Assembly: GCF_034355335.1 (NCBI RefSeq)
Contig: NZ_CP136422.1
Span: 3,382,501 to 3,446,500, forward strand
Direction: 5' to 3'
DNA: 64,000 nt
Source: Blautia coccoides
Lineage (GTDB): Bacteria; Bacillota; Clostridia; Lachnospirales; Lachnospiraceae
Shown here: positions 8,037 through 17,132 of the stretch, one piece after another
Position numbering within the stretch: the stretch's first letter is position 1
Layout of the letters: each line of letters begins with the position of its first letter
The notes under the pieces: model-generated
What the model saw: the letters and a program-made list of their open reading frames with translations, nothing else
Told to the model about the DNA's origin: nothing
Databases searched by the model: none
Made by a program: the position numbers and the translations under genes

Positions 8037-8458
8037 ATGTTGCCGAGTTTGAAGAAAAGTTAGGTATCGGTGCAGAAAGTGGGAATTATCGTATTATCGA
8101 AAAGGTGTTGCCTTTTGCTGATGAAGTCCACGAACATACCAGCGTGTATCAGCTTAACGAATTAGATTTTATGTACCGCCAGCTTTCAAGTGATATGCAG
8201 GAAGAATATGTAGCACTTCTTACCGTGTTTGAGAACTTAGAAGCACTTTATATTTGCAGGAACGTGATTACCGTTTATCACGACTGTAAAAGCATGATAG
8301 ATGTTGCAAGGCAAAAGCTGATGAACGACCCGACATTCAAACATTTATCCGAGGATTGTCAAGCATACTACTTTGACTTTGAAGCCTATGCTTCTCACTT
8401 GCTGGAAAACAGACGCTATCTTGTAACGGAACACAGTGTCTTTGAACTGCCAGAGTAG
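7955..8458 (+). CDS. ardA: ArdA-like antirestriction protein (divergent copy)
   Basis: Acidic protein of 167 aa with the ArdA layout: N-terminal beta strands ending YWFDLPID, a central helical part (LNELDFMYRQL) and a C-terminal dimer region (YYFDFEAYASHLL). ArdA proteins mimic B-form DNA and block type I restriction enzymes, protecting an element entering a new cell. A GTGAGGA box precedes ATG 7955. It matches the downstream ArdA in size and in several motif positions but is clearly different in sequence. Confidence 0.78.
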   Translation: MQETRVLVETRGTTGEETISYWFDLPIDVAEFEEKLGIGAESGNYRIIEKVLPFADEVHEHTSVYQLNELDFMYRQLSSDMQEEYVALLTVFENLEALYICRNVITVYHDCKSMIDVARQKLMNDPTFKHLSEDCQAYYFDFEAYASHLLENRRYLVTEHSVFELPE

Positions 8459-8475
8459 GAAATGAGGTGGTGCTT

Positions 8476-8979
8476 ATGATTGATGATATGGCGGTTTATA
8501 TTGCTAATCTTGGCAAATACAACGAGGGCTATTTAGTGGGGGCTTGGTTCACATTTCCCATTGACGAGGAAGATGTAAAAGAAAAAATCGGCTTGAATGA
8601 ACAGTACGAGGAATACGCAATCCATGATACCGATAACTTCCCTATTGCGATTGGCGAGTATGTTTCCATTGAAGAACTCAATGAGATGTATGAAATGATA
8701 GAGGAGCTTCCCGACTATATCGTAGAGTGTCTGGACGAATTTATCAGCCACTACGGGACGCTGGAAGAAGTCGTGGAACACAAAGACGATATTTACTATT
8801 ATCCCGACTGTGAAACCATGACAGATGTTGCCTACTACTACATAGACGAATTGCAGGCACTTGGGGATATTCCACCCAGCTTACAGAACTATATTGACTA
8901 TGAAGCCTACGGGCGAGATTTGGATATGGGCGGTTGCTTCATTGAAACAAGCCGAGGTATGTGCGAGATACCATATTAA
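8476..8979 (+). CDS. ardA: Antirestriction protein ArdA (Tn916 orf18 type)
   Basis: DNA-mimic antirestriction protein of 167 aa. It begins MIDDMAVYIANLGKYNEG and carries GAWFTFPID, KIGLNEQYEEYAIHD and SLQNYIDYEAYGRDLD, all hallmarks of the Tn916 orf18 ArdA. Very acidic overall, as expected. ATG 8476 is preferred to the GTG codons upstream because GAGGTGG lies seven bases before it. Inhibits type I restriction and modification on entry into a new host. Confidence 0.93.
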   Translation: MIDDMAVYIANLGKYNEGYLVGAWFTFPIDEEDVKEKIGLNEQYEEYAIHDTDNFPIAIGEYVSIEELNEMYEMIEELPDYIVECLDEFISHYGTLEEVVEHKDDIYYYPDCETMTDVAYYYIDELQALGDIPPSLQNYIDYEAYGRDLDMGGCFIETSRGMCEIPY

Positions 8980-9032
8980 CGCTGGAAGATCAGCAACAAG
9001 CATTGTTGCTACTGACAGCGTATTTCTCTTTT

Positions 9033-9066
9033 AAGGGACAGTCTGAAAATGGCTGTCCTTTTCTAT
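9033..9066 (+). terminator. Hairpin with T tract between ardA and the transfer operon
   Basis: AAGGGACAG and CTGTCCTT form a stem with an 8-12-nt loop, followed by TTTTCTATTTT. It sits just upstream of the tcpE ribosome site, so it could terminate ardA transcripts or attenuate read-through into the transfer genes. Confidence 0.7.
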
Positions 9067-9087
9067 TTTGAAAGGAGCTGAAAGAAC

Positions 9088-9486
9088 TTGAAAAAGATTA
9101 AATCTTATACGGGTATCTGGAACGTGGAAAAAGTCTTGTATGCAATCAATGACTTTAACTTGCCCTTTCCCGTTACCTTTACACAGATTACATGGTTTGT
9201 GATTACAGAATTTCTCATCATTCTGTTTGGGGATATACCCCCACTTTCCATGATTGAGGGAGCATTTCTCAAATACTTCGGTATTCCCGTTGCTCTCACT
9301 TGGTTTATGTCGCAGAAAACCTTTGACGGAAAGAAGCCGTACAGCTTTTTGAAATCACAGATAACTTATGCCCTGCGACCTAAAATCACTTATACAGGAA
9401 AAGCCGTAAAACTGCATAAGCAGATATTGAATGAAACAATCACGGCAGTAAGGAGTGTGAACTATGTTCCCGATAAAATATATTGA
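9088..9486 (+). CDS. TcpE family conjugation membrane protein (Tn916 orf17)
   Basis: Protein of 132 aa with two hydrophobic segments (about residues 27-48 and 60-75, FTQITWFVITEFLIILFGDI and FLKYFGIPVALTWFM) and a basic C-terminal half (SFLKSQITYALRPK). Part of the type IV secretion channel of Tn916-type elements. A TTG start at 9088 has GGAG 13 bases upstream. Its 3' end overlaps the VirB4 gene by 23 bp. Confidence 0.88.
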   Translation: MKKIKSYTGIWNVEKVLYAINDFNLPFPVTFTQITWFVITEFLIILFGDIPPLSMIEGAFLKYFGIPVALTWFMSQKTFDGKKPYSFLKSQITYALRPKITYTGKAVKLHKQILNETITAVRSVNYVPDKIY

Positions 9487-11914
9487 CAACAACCTTGTCT
9501 GGAACAAGGACAATGAGGTGTTCGCTTACTATGAGCTGATACCGTATAATTATTCTTTCTTATCCGCAGAGCAGAAATTTATCGTGCATGACAGTTTCCG
9601 ACAGCTTATCGCACAGTCCCGTGAGGGTAAAATTCATGCGTTGCAGATTGCCACAGAAAGCTCAATTAGAAGTATGCAGGAACAGTCAAAAAAGCTGGTT
9701 ACGGGAAAACTTCGTGAGGTGGCAGTCCAGAAAATAGACGAACAGACCGAAGCGTTAGTATCTATGATTGGGGACAATCAAGTGGACTACCGCTTTTTTC
9801 TTGGCTTTAAGCTCATGGTTACGGAAGAACAGCTCAATCTGAAGAACATCAAAAAATCGGCATGGCTGACGTTCACAGAATTTCTCCATGAAGTGAACCA
9901 CACGCTGATGAACGACTTTGTTTCCATGCCAAATGATGAAATCAACCGTTACATGAAAATGGAAAAGTTACTGGAAAATAAAATCTCCCGTCGCTTTAAG
10001 GTGCGTCGCTTGGAAATCCATGATTTTGGGTATCTCATGGAACATCTTTACGGCAGGGACGGTGTCGCCTATGAAGATTATGAGTACCAGCTACCAAAGA
10101 AGAAATTGCAGAAAGAAACGCTGATAAAATACTACGACCTTATCCGTCCGACAAGGTGTGTGATTGAGGAAAGCCAGCGGTATTTGCGATTGGAAGATGA
10201 GGACAAGGAAAGCTATGTGTCCTATTTTACCGTCAATGCGATTGTAGGGGAGCTTGATTTTCCGTCGTCTGAAATCTTCTATTTCCAGCAACAGCAATTC
10301 ACATTCCCCGTTGATACTTCTATGAATGTAGAAATCGTGGAGAACCGAAAAGCATTAACAACCGTCCGCAATAAGAAAAAGGAACTGAAAGATTTGGATA
10401 ATCACGCCTATCAAGCAGGAAGTGAAACCAGCTCAAATGTGGTGGACGCTTTAGACAGCGTGGACGAGCTGGAAACAGACTTAGACCAGAGCAAAGAAAG
10501 TATGTATAAGTTAAGCTACGTCATACGGGTGTCTGCACCCGATCTTGACGAGCTGAAACGCCGTTGTGATGAAGTCAAAGACTTTTACGACGACCTCAAT
10601 GTAAAACTGGTGCGTCCTGCTGGGGATATGCTGGGGCTTCATTCTGAATTTCTTCCTGCCAGTAAGCGATATATCAATGATTATGTGCAGTATGTAAAAT
10701 CAGATTTTTTAGCTGGGCTTGGCTTTGGAGCGACCCAGCAGTTAGGAGAAAACACAGGTATCTATATGGGCTATTCCGTTGATACGGGAAGAAATGTGTA
10801 CCTGCAACCGTCCCTTGCCAGTCAAGGTGTGAAAGGCACAGTTACCAACGCTTTAGCTTCTGCTTTTGTCGGTTCGCTTGGCGGTGGAAAATCGTTCTGT
10901 AACAATCTTCTGGTATATTATGCGGTGCTGTTTGGCGGTCAAGCAGTCATTTTAGACCCCAAAGCCGAGAGAGGCAACTGGAAAGAAACGCTTTCAGAAA
11001 TCGCCCATGAAATCAATATCGTAAACCTTACCAGCGACAAGGACAATGCAGGACTTCTTGACCCATTTGTGATTATGAAGAATGTAAAAGACGCTGAAAG
11101 TCTGGCAATCGACATCTTAACATTCCTTACGGGTATTTCCTCTAGGGACGGCGAAAAATTCCCCGTACTTCGTAAGGCGGTTCGCTCCGTTACCCAGAGC
11201 GACCGTCGGGGCTTGCTCCATGTGATAGACGAGCTACGCCGTGAAGATACACCCATATCAAGAAATATCGCAGACCATATCGACAGTTTCACGGACTACG
11301 ATTTTGCACATCTGCTGTTTTCAGACGGTACGGTGGAAAATGCTATCAGTCTGGATAACCAGCTCAATATCATTCAAGTAGCGGACTTAGTATTACCAGA
11401 TAAGGACACGACCTTTGAGGAATACACGACCATTGAATTATTGTCGGTGTCTATGCTGATTGTGATTAGTACCTTTGCCCTTGATTTTATCCATTTGGAC
11501 AGAAGCATTTTTAAGATTGTCGATTTGGACGAAGCGTGGGCGTTCTTAAACGTGGCACAAGGCGAAACTTTATCAAATAAGCTGGTTCGTGCTGGACGTG
11601 CTATGCAGGCAGGCGTTTATTTTGTTACACAATCTTCTGGCGACGTGTCAAAGGAAAGTCTGAAAAATAATATCGGATTGAAGTTTGCATTTAGAAGCAC
11701 GGACATCAACGAGATAAAGCATACCTTAGAGTTTTTCGGTATTGACAAGGACGACGAGAACAACCAGAAACGCTTGCGTGATTTGGAGAACGGACAATGT
11801 TTATTGCAGGACTTATACGGGCGTGTCGGTGTAGTACAGATACACCCCGTCTTTGAAGAATTGCTACACGCTTTTGATACCAGACCGCCCGTACAGAGAA
11901 ATGAGGTGGAGTGA
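9464..11914 (+). CDS. VirB4-type conjugation ATPase (Tn916 orf16)
   Basis: ATPase of 816 aa that powers the conjugation channel. Walker A is GSLGGGKSF near residue 470; Walker B is IVDLDEAW near residue 684; TQSSGDVSKES follows in the RecA-like core. The N-terminal 400 residues form the VirB4/CagE domain. Start ATG 9464 has AAGGAGTG upstream. Its stop overlaps the start of the next gene (TGATG). Full length for the family. Confidence 0.95.
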   Translation: MFPIKYIDNNLVWNKDNEVFAYYELIPYNYSFLSAEQKFIVHDSFRQLIAQSREGKIHALQIATESSIRSMQEQSKKLVTGKLREVAVQKIDEQTEALVSMIGDNQVDYRFFLGFKLMVTEEQLNLKNIKKSAWLTFTEFLHEVNHTLMNDFVSMPNDEINRYMKMEKLLENKISRRFKVRRLEIHDFGYLMEHLYGRDGVAYEDYEYQLPKKKLQKETLIKYYDLIRPTRCVIEESQRYLRLEDEDKESYVSYFTVNAIVGELDFPSSEIFYFQQQQFTFPVDTSMNVEIVENRKALTTVRNKKKELKDLDNHAYQAGSETSSNVVDALDSVDELETDLDQSKESMYKLSYVIRVSAPDLDELKRRCDEVKDFYDDLNVKLVRPAGDMLGLHSEFLPASKRYINDYVQYVKSDFLAGLGFGATQQLGENTGIYMGYSVDTGRNVYLQPSLASQGVKGTVTNALASAFVGSLGGGKSFCNNLLVYYAVLFGGQAVILDPKAERGNWKETLSEIAHEINIVNLTSDKDNAGLLDPFVIMKNVKDAESLAIDILTFLTGISSRDGEKFPVLRKAVRSVTQSDRRGLLHVIDELRREDTPISRNIADHIDSFTDYDFAHLLFSDGTVENAISLDNQLNIIQVADLVLPDKDTTFEEYTTIELLSVSMLIVISTFALDFIHLDRSIFKIVDLDEAWAFLNVAQGETLSNKLVRAGRAMQAGVYFVTQSSGDVSKESLKNNIGLKFAFRSTDINEIKHTLEFFGIDKDDENNQKRLRDLENGQCLLQDLYGRVGVVQIHPVFEELLHAFDTRPPVQRNEVE

Positions 11915-14112
11915 TGAAAGAAAGGATAAACGGTGCGTTCACAAAAAAGAAGATGTTCCACGTTTTCAAAAGAACTCTGTTCGTGGTGGCACTCTCCCTT
12001 ATCCTGCTTTCACTTCTGGGGACGGTGGCTCATGCGACGGGGCTTGTGGACGATACCATAAACGCAGAAAATCTTTACTCAAAATATCCCCTTTCCAACT
12101 ACCAACTTGATTTTTATGTAGATAATAGCTGGTCGTGGCTTCCGTGGAACTGGCTGGACGGTATCGGAAAATCGGTGCAGTATGGACTTTACTGTATTAC
12201 CAACTTTGTCTGGACGATAAGCCTTTATTTAAGTAATGCAACGGGCTATGTGGTGCAGGAAGCCTATAAACTTGATTTTATTAACGATATGGCAGACAGT
12301 ATCGGAAAGAGCATACAGACCCTTGCAGGCGTTACTTCAAACGGCTTTTCCAGCTCTGGCTTCTATGTTGGCTTTCTGCTTCTCATTATCTTGGTGGTGG
12401 GACTTTATGTTGCTTATACGGGACTTATCAAACGGGAAACCAGCAAGGCACTTCACGCTGTTATCAACTTTGTGGTGGTGTTCGTGCTGTCCGCTTCATT
12501 TATTGCCTATGCTCCCGACTACATTAAGAAGATAAATGAATTTTCATCAGACATCAGTACCGCTTCTTTGGACTTGGGAACAAAAATCATGCTCCCCAAC
12601 TCTGACAGTGAGGGTAAGGACAGCGTGGACTTGATACGGAACAGCTTATTTTCTATTCAAGTACAACAGCCGTGGCTCTTGCTTCAATTTGGTAACAGTA
12701 ACGCAGAGGAAATCGGGACAGACCGTGTCGAAGCTCTCGTATCGGCAAGCCCAGAGGACGAGGACGGAAAGACCAGAGAGGAAGTCGTGAAAACAGAAAT
12801 CGAGGACAACGACAACAACAATCTGACAATACCGCAGGTGGTAAATCGTTTGGGTATGGTGTTCTTCCTCTTGTTCTTCAACTTGGGTATCACGATATTT
12901 GTATTCTTGCTTACGGGTATGATGTTATTTAGCCAGATACTTTTTATTATCTTCGCTATGTTCCTACCTATTAGTTTCCTGCTCTCTATGATACCTAGCT
13001 ATGAAAGCATGGCAAAGCAGGCAATCGTAAGGGTGTTTAATACCATAATGACAAGGGCAGGAATAACGCTCATTGTAACGGTGGCGTTCAGCATTTCCAG
13101 TATGTTTTATAACATCTCCACGGACTATCCGTTCTTTATGGTAGCGTTCTTGCAGATAGTATGTTTTGCTGGTATTTATATGAAGCTGGGCGATTTAATG
13201 AGTATGTTCTCTTTGAACGCTAACGACAGTCAAAGCATGGGGCGAAGAATTTTCCGCAGACCATATCTATACTTGGCACATAGGGCTAGGCGTATGGAAA
13301 GACGGCTTGCTGGTGCGGTTACTGCTGGCGGTGTTGCTGGTGCGGTGGCTGGAAGTGCCGTTGCTGGCAAGAGAGCCGAAAGAAAAAATACGGCTTCTAA
13401 AGAAAATCGGGGCAATACCACTTCCAGCATGGGACAGCGTGCAGGTTCAAAGGTGGGGGCTGTCTTAGATACGAAAAATAAAGTGAAAGACAAGGCAAAT
13501 GCTGTCAAAGAAAACATAAAGGATATACCGACACAGACCGCTTATGCGGTGTATTCCGCAAAGGAAAAGGCAAAGTCCAGCGTGTCTGACTTCAAGCGTG
13601 GCATGGTGCAGGAACAGCAGTCCAGACAGACGGGACGATTGGAAAGACAGGAACAGCATAGACAAAATATCGCTGACAAGCGTATGGAGCTTCAAAAGGC
13701 ACAAGAAGCAAGGCAGGCACAGCGAAAGGCTGACGGATCAGCGACAACGGGAGCTACCCGTCCCCATGAGCGACCAGCCATAGCTTCAACCATTCCAAAG
13801 CCGAGTACAGAAAAAACGCAGGAAATCAAACGCCCTGCCACAGCGACCACTTCAAAAGCAAGCGAGCCAGTCAAGACAAGCGTTATCAAAGAGCGTCCGC
13901 TATCTTCTGGTGCTTCTGATAGAAAAGCAACCCAGCTTACACAGCAAGTACATAGGCAGAATGTAGAAAAAGTAGTATTGCAGGAAACACGCCAGAATTA
14001 CACCAAAGACCGCAGGAAAAAGGTTCAGCAGACCCATAGCGTCCAGAAGAACCAACAGACCATAGAGAAAAGCCGTAATCTTGTAACGAAGAAAGGACAG
14101 AAGAAAAAATGA
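11914..14112 (+). CDS. Polytopic conjugation channel protein (Tn916 orf15, TcpH/ConG-like)
   Basis: Membrane protein of about 730 aa. A first hydrophobic segment near residues 20-40 is signal-like; five or so further segments lie between residues 65 and 430 (for example GFLLLIILVVGLYVAYTGL and LTGMMLFSQILFIIFAMFL). The C-terminal 280 residues are hydrophilic, Lys/Arg/Gln/Ala-rich and cytosolic in this family. VirB6-like in role. ATG 11914 overlaps the VirB4 stop; the GTG just before it is less likely. Confidence 0.88.
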   Translation: MKERINGAFTKKKMFHVFKRTLFVVALSLILLSLLGTVAHATGLVDDTINAENLYSKYPLSNYQLDFYVDNSWSWLPWNWLDGIGKSVQYGLYCITNFVWTISLYLSNATGYVVQEAYKLDFINDMADSIGKSIQTLAGVTSNGFSSSGFYVGFLLLIILVVGLYVAYTGLIKRETSKALHAVINFVVVFVLSASFIAYAPDYIKKINEFSSDISTASLDLGTKIMLPNSDSEGKDSVDLIRNSLFSIQVQQPWLLLQFGNSNAEEIGTDRVEALVSASPEDEDGKTREEVVKTEIEDNDNNNLTIPQVVNRLGMVFFLLFFNLGITIFVFLLTGMMLFSQILFIIFAMFLPISFLLSMIPSYESMAKQAIVRVFNTIMTRAGITLIVTVAFSISSMFYNISTDYPFFMVAFLQIVCFAGIYMKLGDLMSMFSLNANDSQSMGRRIFRRPYLYLAHRARRMERRLAGAVTAGGVAGAVAGSAVAGKRAERKNTASKENRGNTTSSMGQRAGSKVGAVLDTKNKVKDKANAVKENIKDIPTQTAYAVYSAKEKAKSSVSDFKRGMVQEQQSRQTGRLERQEQHRQNIADKRMELQKAQEARQAQRKADGSATTGATRPHERPAIASTIPKPSTEKTQEIKRPATATTSKASEPVKTSVIKERPLSSGASDRKATQLTQQVHRQNVEKVVLQETRQNYTKDRRKKVQQTHSVQKNQQTIEKSRNLVTKKGQKKK

Positions 14113-15116
14113 AACTGAAACATATCGCTCTTATTGGCAGTCTGTTTCCTATCCTCTTTTCTCTGGTGCTTTTCTTTGGTGTCCTCATTAGTGCGGACAG
14201 CGACGATGAGAACAGCAATTTTTCTTCTGGCATTACGGGTATGAACCTATCCGCAGAAGTCTTGAAACATCAGCCTATGGTGGAAAAATACGCCAAAGAA
14301 TACGGTATTTCCGAGTATGTCAATGTATTGTTGGCTATCATTCAAGTAGAAAGTGGCGGTACGGCAGTAGATGTTATGCAGAGTTCGGAAAGTCTTGGTT
14401 TACCGCCTAACTCTTTAGATACAGAAAGCTCAATCAAGCAGGGGTGTAAACATTTTGCGTCCCTGCTTTCTTCCTGCAAAAATCAAGGTATCGACGATTT
14501 GAATGTAGCGATACAGTCCTATAACTATGGCGGTGGCTATGTGGGATATGTGGCAGGAAAAGGAAAGAAACATACCTACAATCTTGCAGAGAGCTTCGCC
14601 CGTGAGAAATCGGATGGAAAAAAAGTAACCTACACCAACCCGATAGCTGTTGCGAAGAACGGGGGCTGGCGGTACAGCTACGGCAATCAATTTTACGTCG
14701 AATTAGTCAATCAGTATTTAGCAGTTTCGCAGGTATCGGGAGAACTGGCACAAAAGGTAATGAATGAAGCGTTGAAATATCAAGGCTGGAAGTATGTGTA
14801 TGGTGGCAGTAACCCAAATACTTCCTTTGATTGTAGCGGACTTGTGCAATGGTGCTATGGAAAAGCTGGTATCTCCTTACCGAGAACGGCACAGGCACAG
14901 TATGACGCAACCCAACATCTTCCACTTTCGCAGGCAAAGGCTGGGGACTTGGTATTTTTCCATTCCACCTATAACGCTGGTTCGTATGTAACACACGTCG
15001 GTATTCTTGTTTCGCCGACACAGATGTACCACGCAGGCGACCCGATAGGATATGCAAACTTAAATAGTAGTTACTGGCAACAGCACTTAATCGGTGCAGG
15101 ACGAGTAAAACAATAG
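14109..15116 (+). CDS. Bifunctional cell-wall hydrolase with NlpC/P60 domain (Tn916 orf14)
   Basis: Secreted hydrolase of 335 aa that opens the peptidoglycan for conjugation. A membrane segment lies at residues 8-32. Residues 50-200 are a lysozyme-like transglycosylase domain (LLAIIQVESGG, QSYNYGGGYVGYV). The C-terminal NlpC/P60 endopeptidase has the Cys in FDCSGLVQW, the His in THVGIL and a second His in MYHAGDP. The ATG overlaps the previous stop by 4 bp. Confidence 0.93.
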   Translation: MKLKHIALIGSLFPILFSLVLFFGVLISADSDDENSNFSSGITGMNLSAEVLKHQPMVEKYAKEYGISEYVNVLLAIIQVESGGTAVDVMQSSESLGLPPNSLDTESSIKQGCKHFASLLSSCKNQGIDDLNVAIQSYNYGGGYVGYVAGKGKKHTYNLAESFAREKSDGKKVTYTNPIAVAKNGGWRYSYGNQFYVELVNQYLAVSQVSGELAQKVMNEALKYQGWKYVYGGSNPNTSFDCSGLVQWCYGKAGISLPRTAQAQYDATQHLPLSQAKAGDLVFFHSTYNAGSYVTHVGILVSPTQMYHAGDPIGYANLNSSYWQQHLIGAGRVKQ

Positions 15117-15132
15117 AAAGGACTTAGAAAAT

Positions 15133-16035
15133 ATGTTTAAGAAAAATAAGAAACTGACAGAAAATATCAAAGAAAAAAAGGTGCGTACTGTCAAGGTAGG
15201 CACACATCAGAAAACCGTGATTGCGTTGTGGGTGGTGCTTATCGCAAGCGTGAGTTTCGGGGTGTATAAGAATTTTACCGCTATCGACCAGCACACCACC
15301 CATGAAAAAGAAATCATTGAGCTTCGCTTGCAGGACACCAACGGGATAGAAAATTTCGTGAAGAACTTTGCGAAGTCCTATTACTCATGGAATAACAGTA
15401 AAGAAGCGATTGAAGCAAGGACGCAGGCAATCAACAGTTATTTGACAAAGGAATTGCAGGACTTAAATGTAGATACCATTAGAACGGATATACCGACCAG
15501 TTCTACGGTAACAGATGTGATTGTGTGGCATATCGAGCAGTCGGGAACAGACACTTTTTCTGCTACCTATGAAGTAGATCAGCAGATAAAAGAGGGAGAA
15601 CAGATAAGCAATGTCAAGGCAACCTATACTGTAAAAGTCCATGTAGACGCTGACGGGGATATGGTAATCGTTCAGAACCCTACCCTTGCACCAGCAATCG
15701 AAAAATCAGCCTATGAGCCAAAAACGCCAGAAGCAGACTCAAGCGTGGACGCTGATACCACAAATGACGCTACCGCATTTCTGGAAACATTCTTTAAGCT
15801 CTACCCGACCGCAACGGAAAAGGAACTTGCTTACTATGTGGCAGGAAATGTCCTTGAACCTATTGGCAGGGACTACCTTTATTCTGAACTGATAAACCCT
15901 ATCTTTACAAAGGACGGGGACAATGTGAAAGTCAAGGTTGCCGTAAAATTCCTTGATAATCAGACAAAGGCTACGCAGGTATCACAATACGAGCTTGTGT
16001 TACATAGGGATAGCAACTGGAAGATTGTAGGATAA
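15133..16035 (+). CDS. TcpC family conjugation protein (Tn916 orf13)
   Basis: Protein of 300 aa: a short basic cytosolic tail, one transmembrane helix near residues 28-48 (KTVIALWVVLIASVSFGVY) and an extracellular part with two NTF2-like VirB8-type domains. Scaffolds the secretion channel. It follows the hydrolase gene by 16 bp and is the last gene of the transfer operon. Confidence 0.92.
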   Translation: MFKKNKKLTENIKEKKVRTVKVGTHQKTVIALWVVLIASVSFGVYKNFTAIDQHTTHEKEIIELRLQDTNGIENFVKNFAKSYYSWNNSKEAIEARTQAINSYLTKELQDLNVDTIRTDIPTSSTVTDVIVWHIEQSGTDTFSATYEVDQQIKEGEQISNVKATYTVKVHVDADGDMVIVQNPTLAPAIEKSAYEPKTPEADSSVDADTTNDATAFLETFFKLYPTATEKELAYYVAGNVLEPIGRDYLYSELINPIFTKDGDNVKVKVAVKFLDNQTKATQVSQYELVLHRDSNWKIVG

Positions 16036-16042
16036 TAAGCTA

Positions 16043-16088
16043 GACAAAGGTTTGTATACTACTTTTTAGTAGCGTATAAGCCTTTGTC
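16043..16088 (+). terminator. Stem-loop at the end of the transfer operon
   Basis: Long imperfect hairpin: GACAAAGG and CCTTTGTC form the base and TATACTAC/GTAGCGTATA-like arms the upper stem, with TTTTTAG in the loop. It lies 8 bp after the tcpC stop. There is no T tract, so it may work as a processing or attenuation hairpin rather than a classic terminator. Confidence 0.55.
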
Positions 16089-16170
16089 AGAAACTACTAA
16101 AAAGTTGGAAATTCATTTCTTATCATGTTATTTTAGGTGTAAGTAAGGGATAGTGGATAAAATTACTGCA

Positions 16171-16201
16171 TTGACTTTCCCCTTACGTCAAGGTATAACA
16201 T
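16171..16201 (+). promoter_or_regulatory. MerR-type promoter with 19-bp spacer
   Basis: TTGACT, a 19-bp spacer containing the dyad CCTTacgtcAAGG, and TAACAT. Overlong spacers with a central dyad are typical of promoters controlled by MerR proteins. It precedes the MerR gene at 16234, suggesting autoregulation. The same layout occurs at 63592-63622. Confidence 0.75.
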
Positions 16202-16233
16202 GAGAATAGAAGTAAGTTGAGAGGAGGATATTT

Positions 16234-17055
16234 ATGTTATCTATTGGTGAATTTTCAAAGATATGTAAAGTTTCTACAAAAACACTTCGTTATTATGATG
16301 AAATTGGACTTATAAATCCTAGTAAAATCAATCAAGAGAATGGTTATAGATATTATTCCATTGAGCAATTAGAAACTATGTTACTTATAAACCGTTTAAA
16401 ACAGTATAATTTTTCTTTGGAAGAAATCAAAGCGATTATTACATCAGAAGAAATACCAAATGAAAAATTATCCATAGAGCTTTATAAGAAAAAGGCAGAA
16501 TTAGAAAAGCAAATACAGATATATTCACAAATTACAGAACAATTAAATGAGGATATAGCAGTTTTGAAACAAGGAAAATCAATCATGTCTTATTTGAATA
16601 AGATTGATGTACAACTTGTTGAAATACCAACTATGTATTTGGTTTCTGTTCGTAAAATGGTTTATAAGTTTGAAATGGAAGAACAATACGCTTGTTGTTT
16701 TAATTCAATATTAAGAAAAATTCAACATGACAAATTAACTGTCAATGCTCCACCTATGGTACTTTATCATAGTGATGAGTTTACTCCTTTGGGTTTGGAC
16801 ACAGAATTTGCTATTCCAGTAGAAGAATTTGTTACGGGAACTCGAGATTTTCGCCCCGGATTATGCTTAAAAACAACTTTACATGGCGGATATTCTAATT
16901 TGCCTTCTATTTATGCGAAACAATGTGAATGGGCAGAGCAGAACGGTTATGAAAATAATGGTCCGCTTTATGAAGTTTATATTACCGATTTGACACAAAC
17001 TTCAAACGAAAATGAACTTATAACTGAAATTTATTATCCAGTAAAAAAGAAATAG
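16234..17055 (+). CDS. MerR family regulator with GyrI-like effector domain
   Basis: Cargo gene, 273 aa. N-terminal winged helix (MLSIGEFSKICKVSTKTLRYY, IGLINPSK), a long dimerisation helix (residues 80-115) and a C-terminal GyrI-like ligand-binding domain (about 125-270). This is the BmrR-type arrangement, where a bound drug activates transcription. AGAGGAGG precedes the ATG. It probably controls itself and the downstream beta-lactamase-like gene. AT-rich, like the rest of the cargo, and paralogous to the gene starting at 63660. Confidence 0.9.
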   Translation: MLSIGEFSKICKVSTKTLRYYDEIGLINPSKINQENGYRYYSIEQLETMLLINRLKQYNFSLEEIKAIITSEEIPNEKLSIELYKKKAELEKQIQIYSQITEQLNEDIAVLKQGKSIMSYLNKIDVQLVEIPTMYLVSVRKMVYKFEMEEQYACCFNSILRKIQHDKLTVNAPPMVLYHSDEFTPLGLDTEFAIPVEEFVTGTRDFRPGLCLKTTLHGGYSNLPSIYAKQCEWAEQNGYENNGPLYEVYITDLTQTSNENELITEIYYPVKKK

Positions 17056-17132
17056 GTATACATCAAAGATTAAAATTTTTGTGAATAGAAGTTTCAGACA
17101 CTATAACGTGAAATGGAGATGAGATTGATACT

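Noticed and set aside
16036..16233. tet(M) leader peptide and attenuator as in Tn916
   Set aside because: A hairpin is present after tcpC, but no leader peptide with a tet(M) gene follows; the cargo is different.
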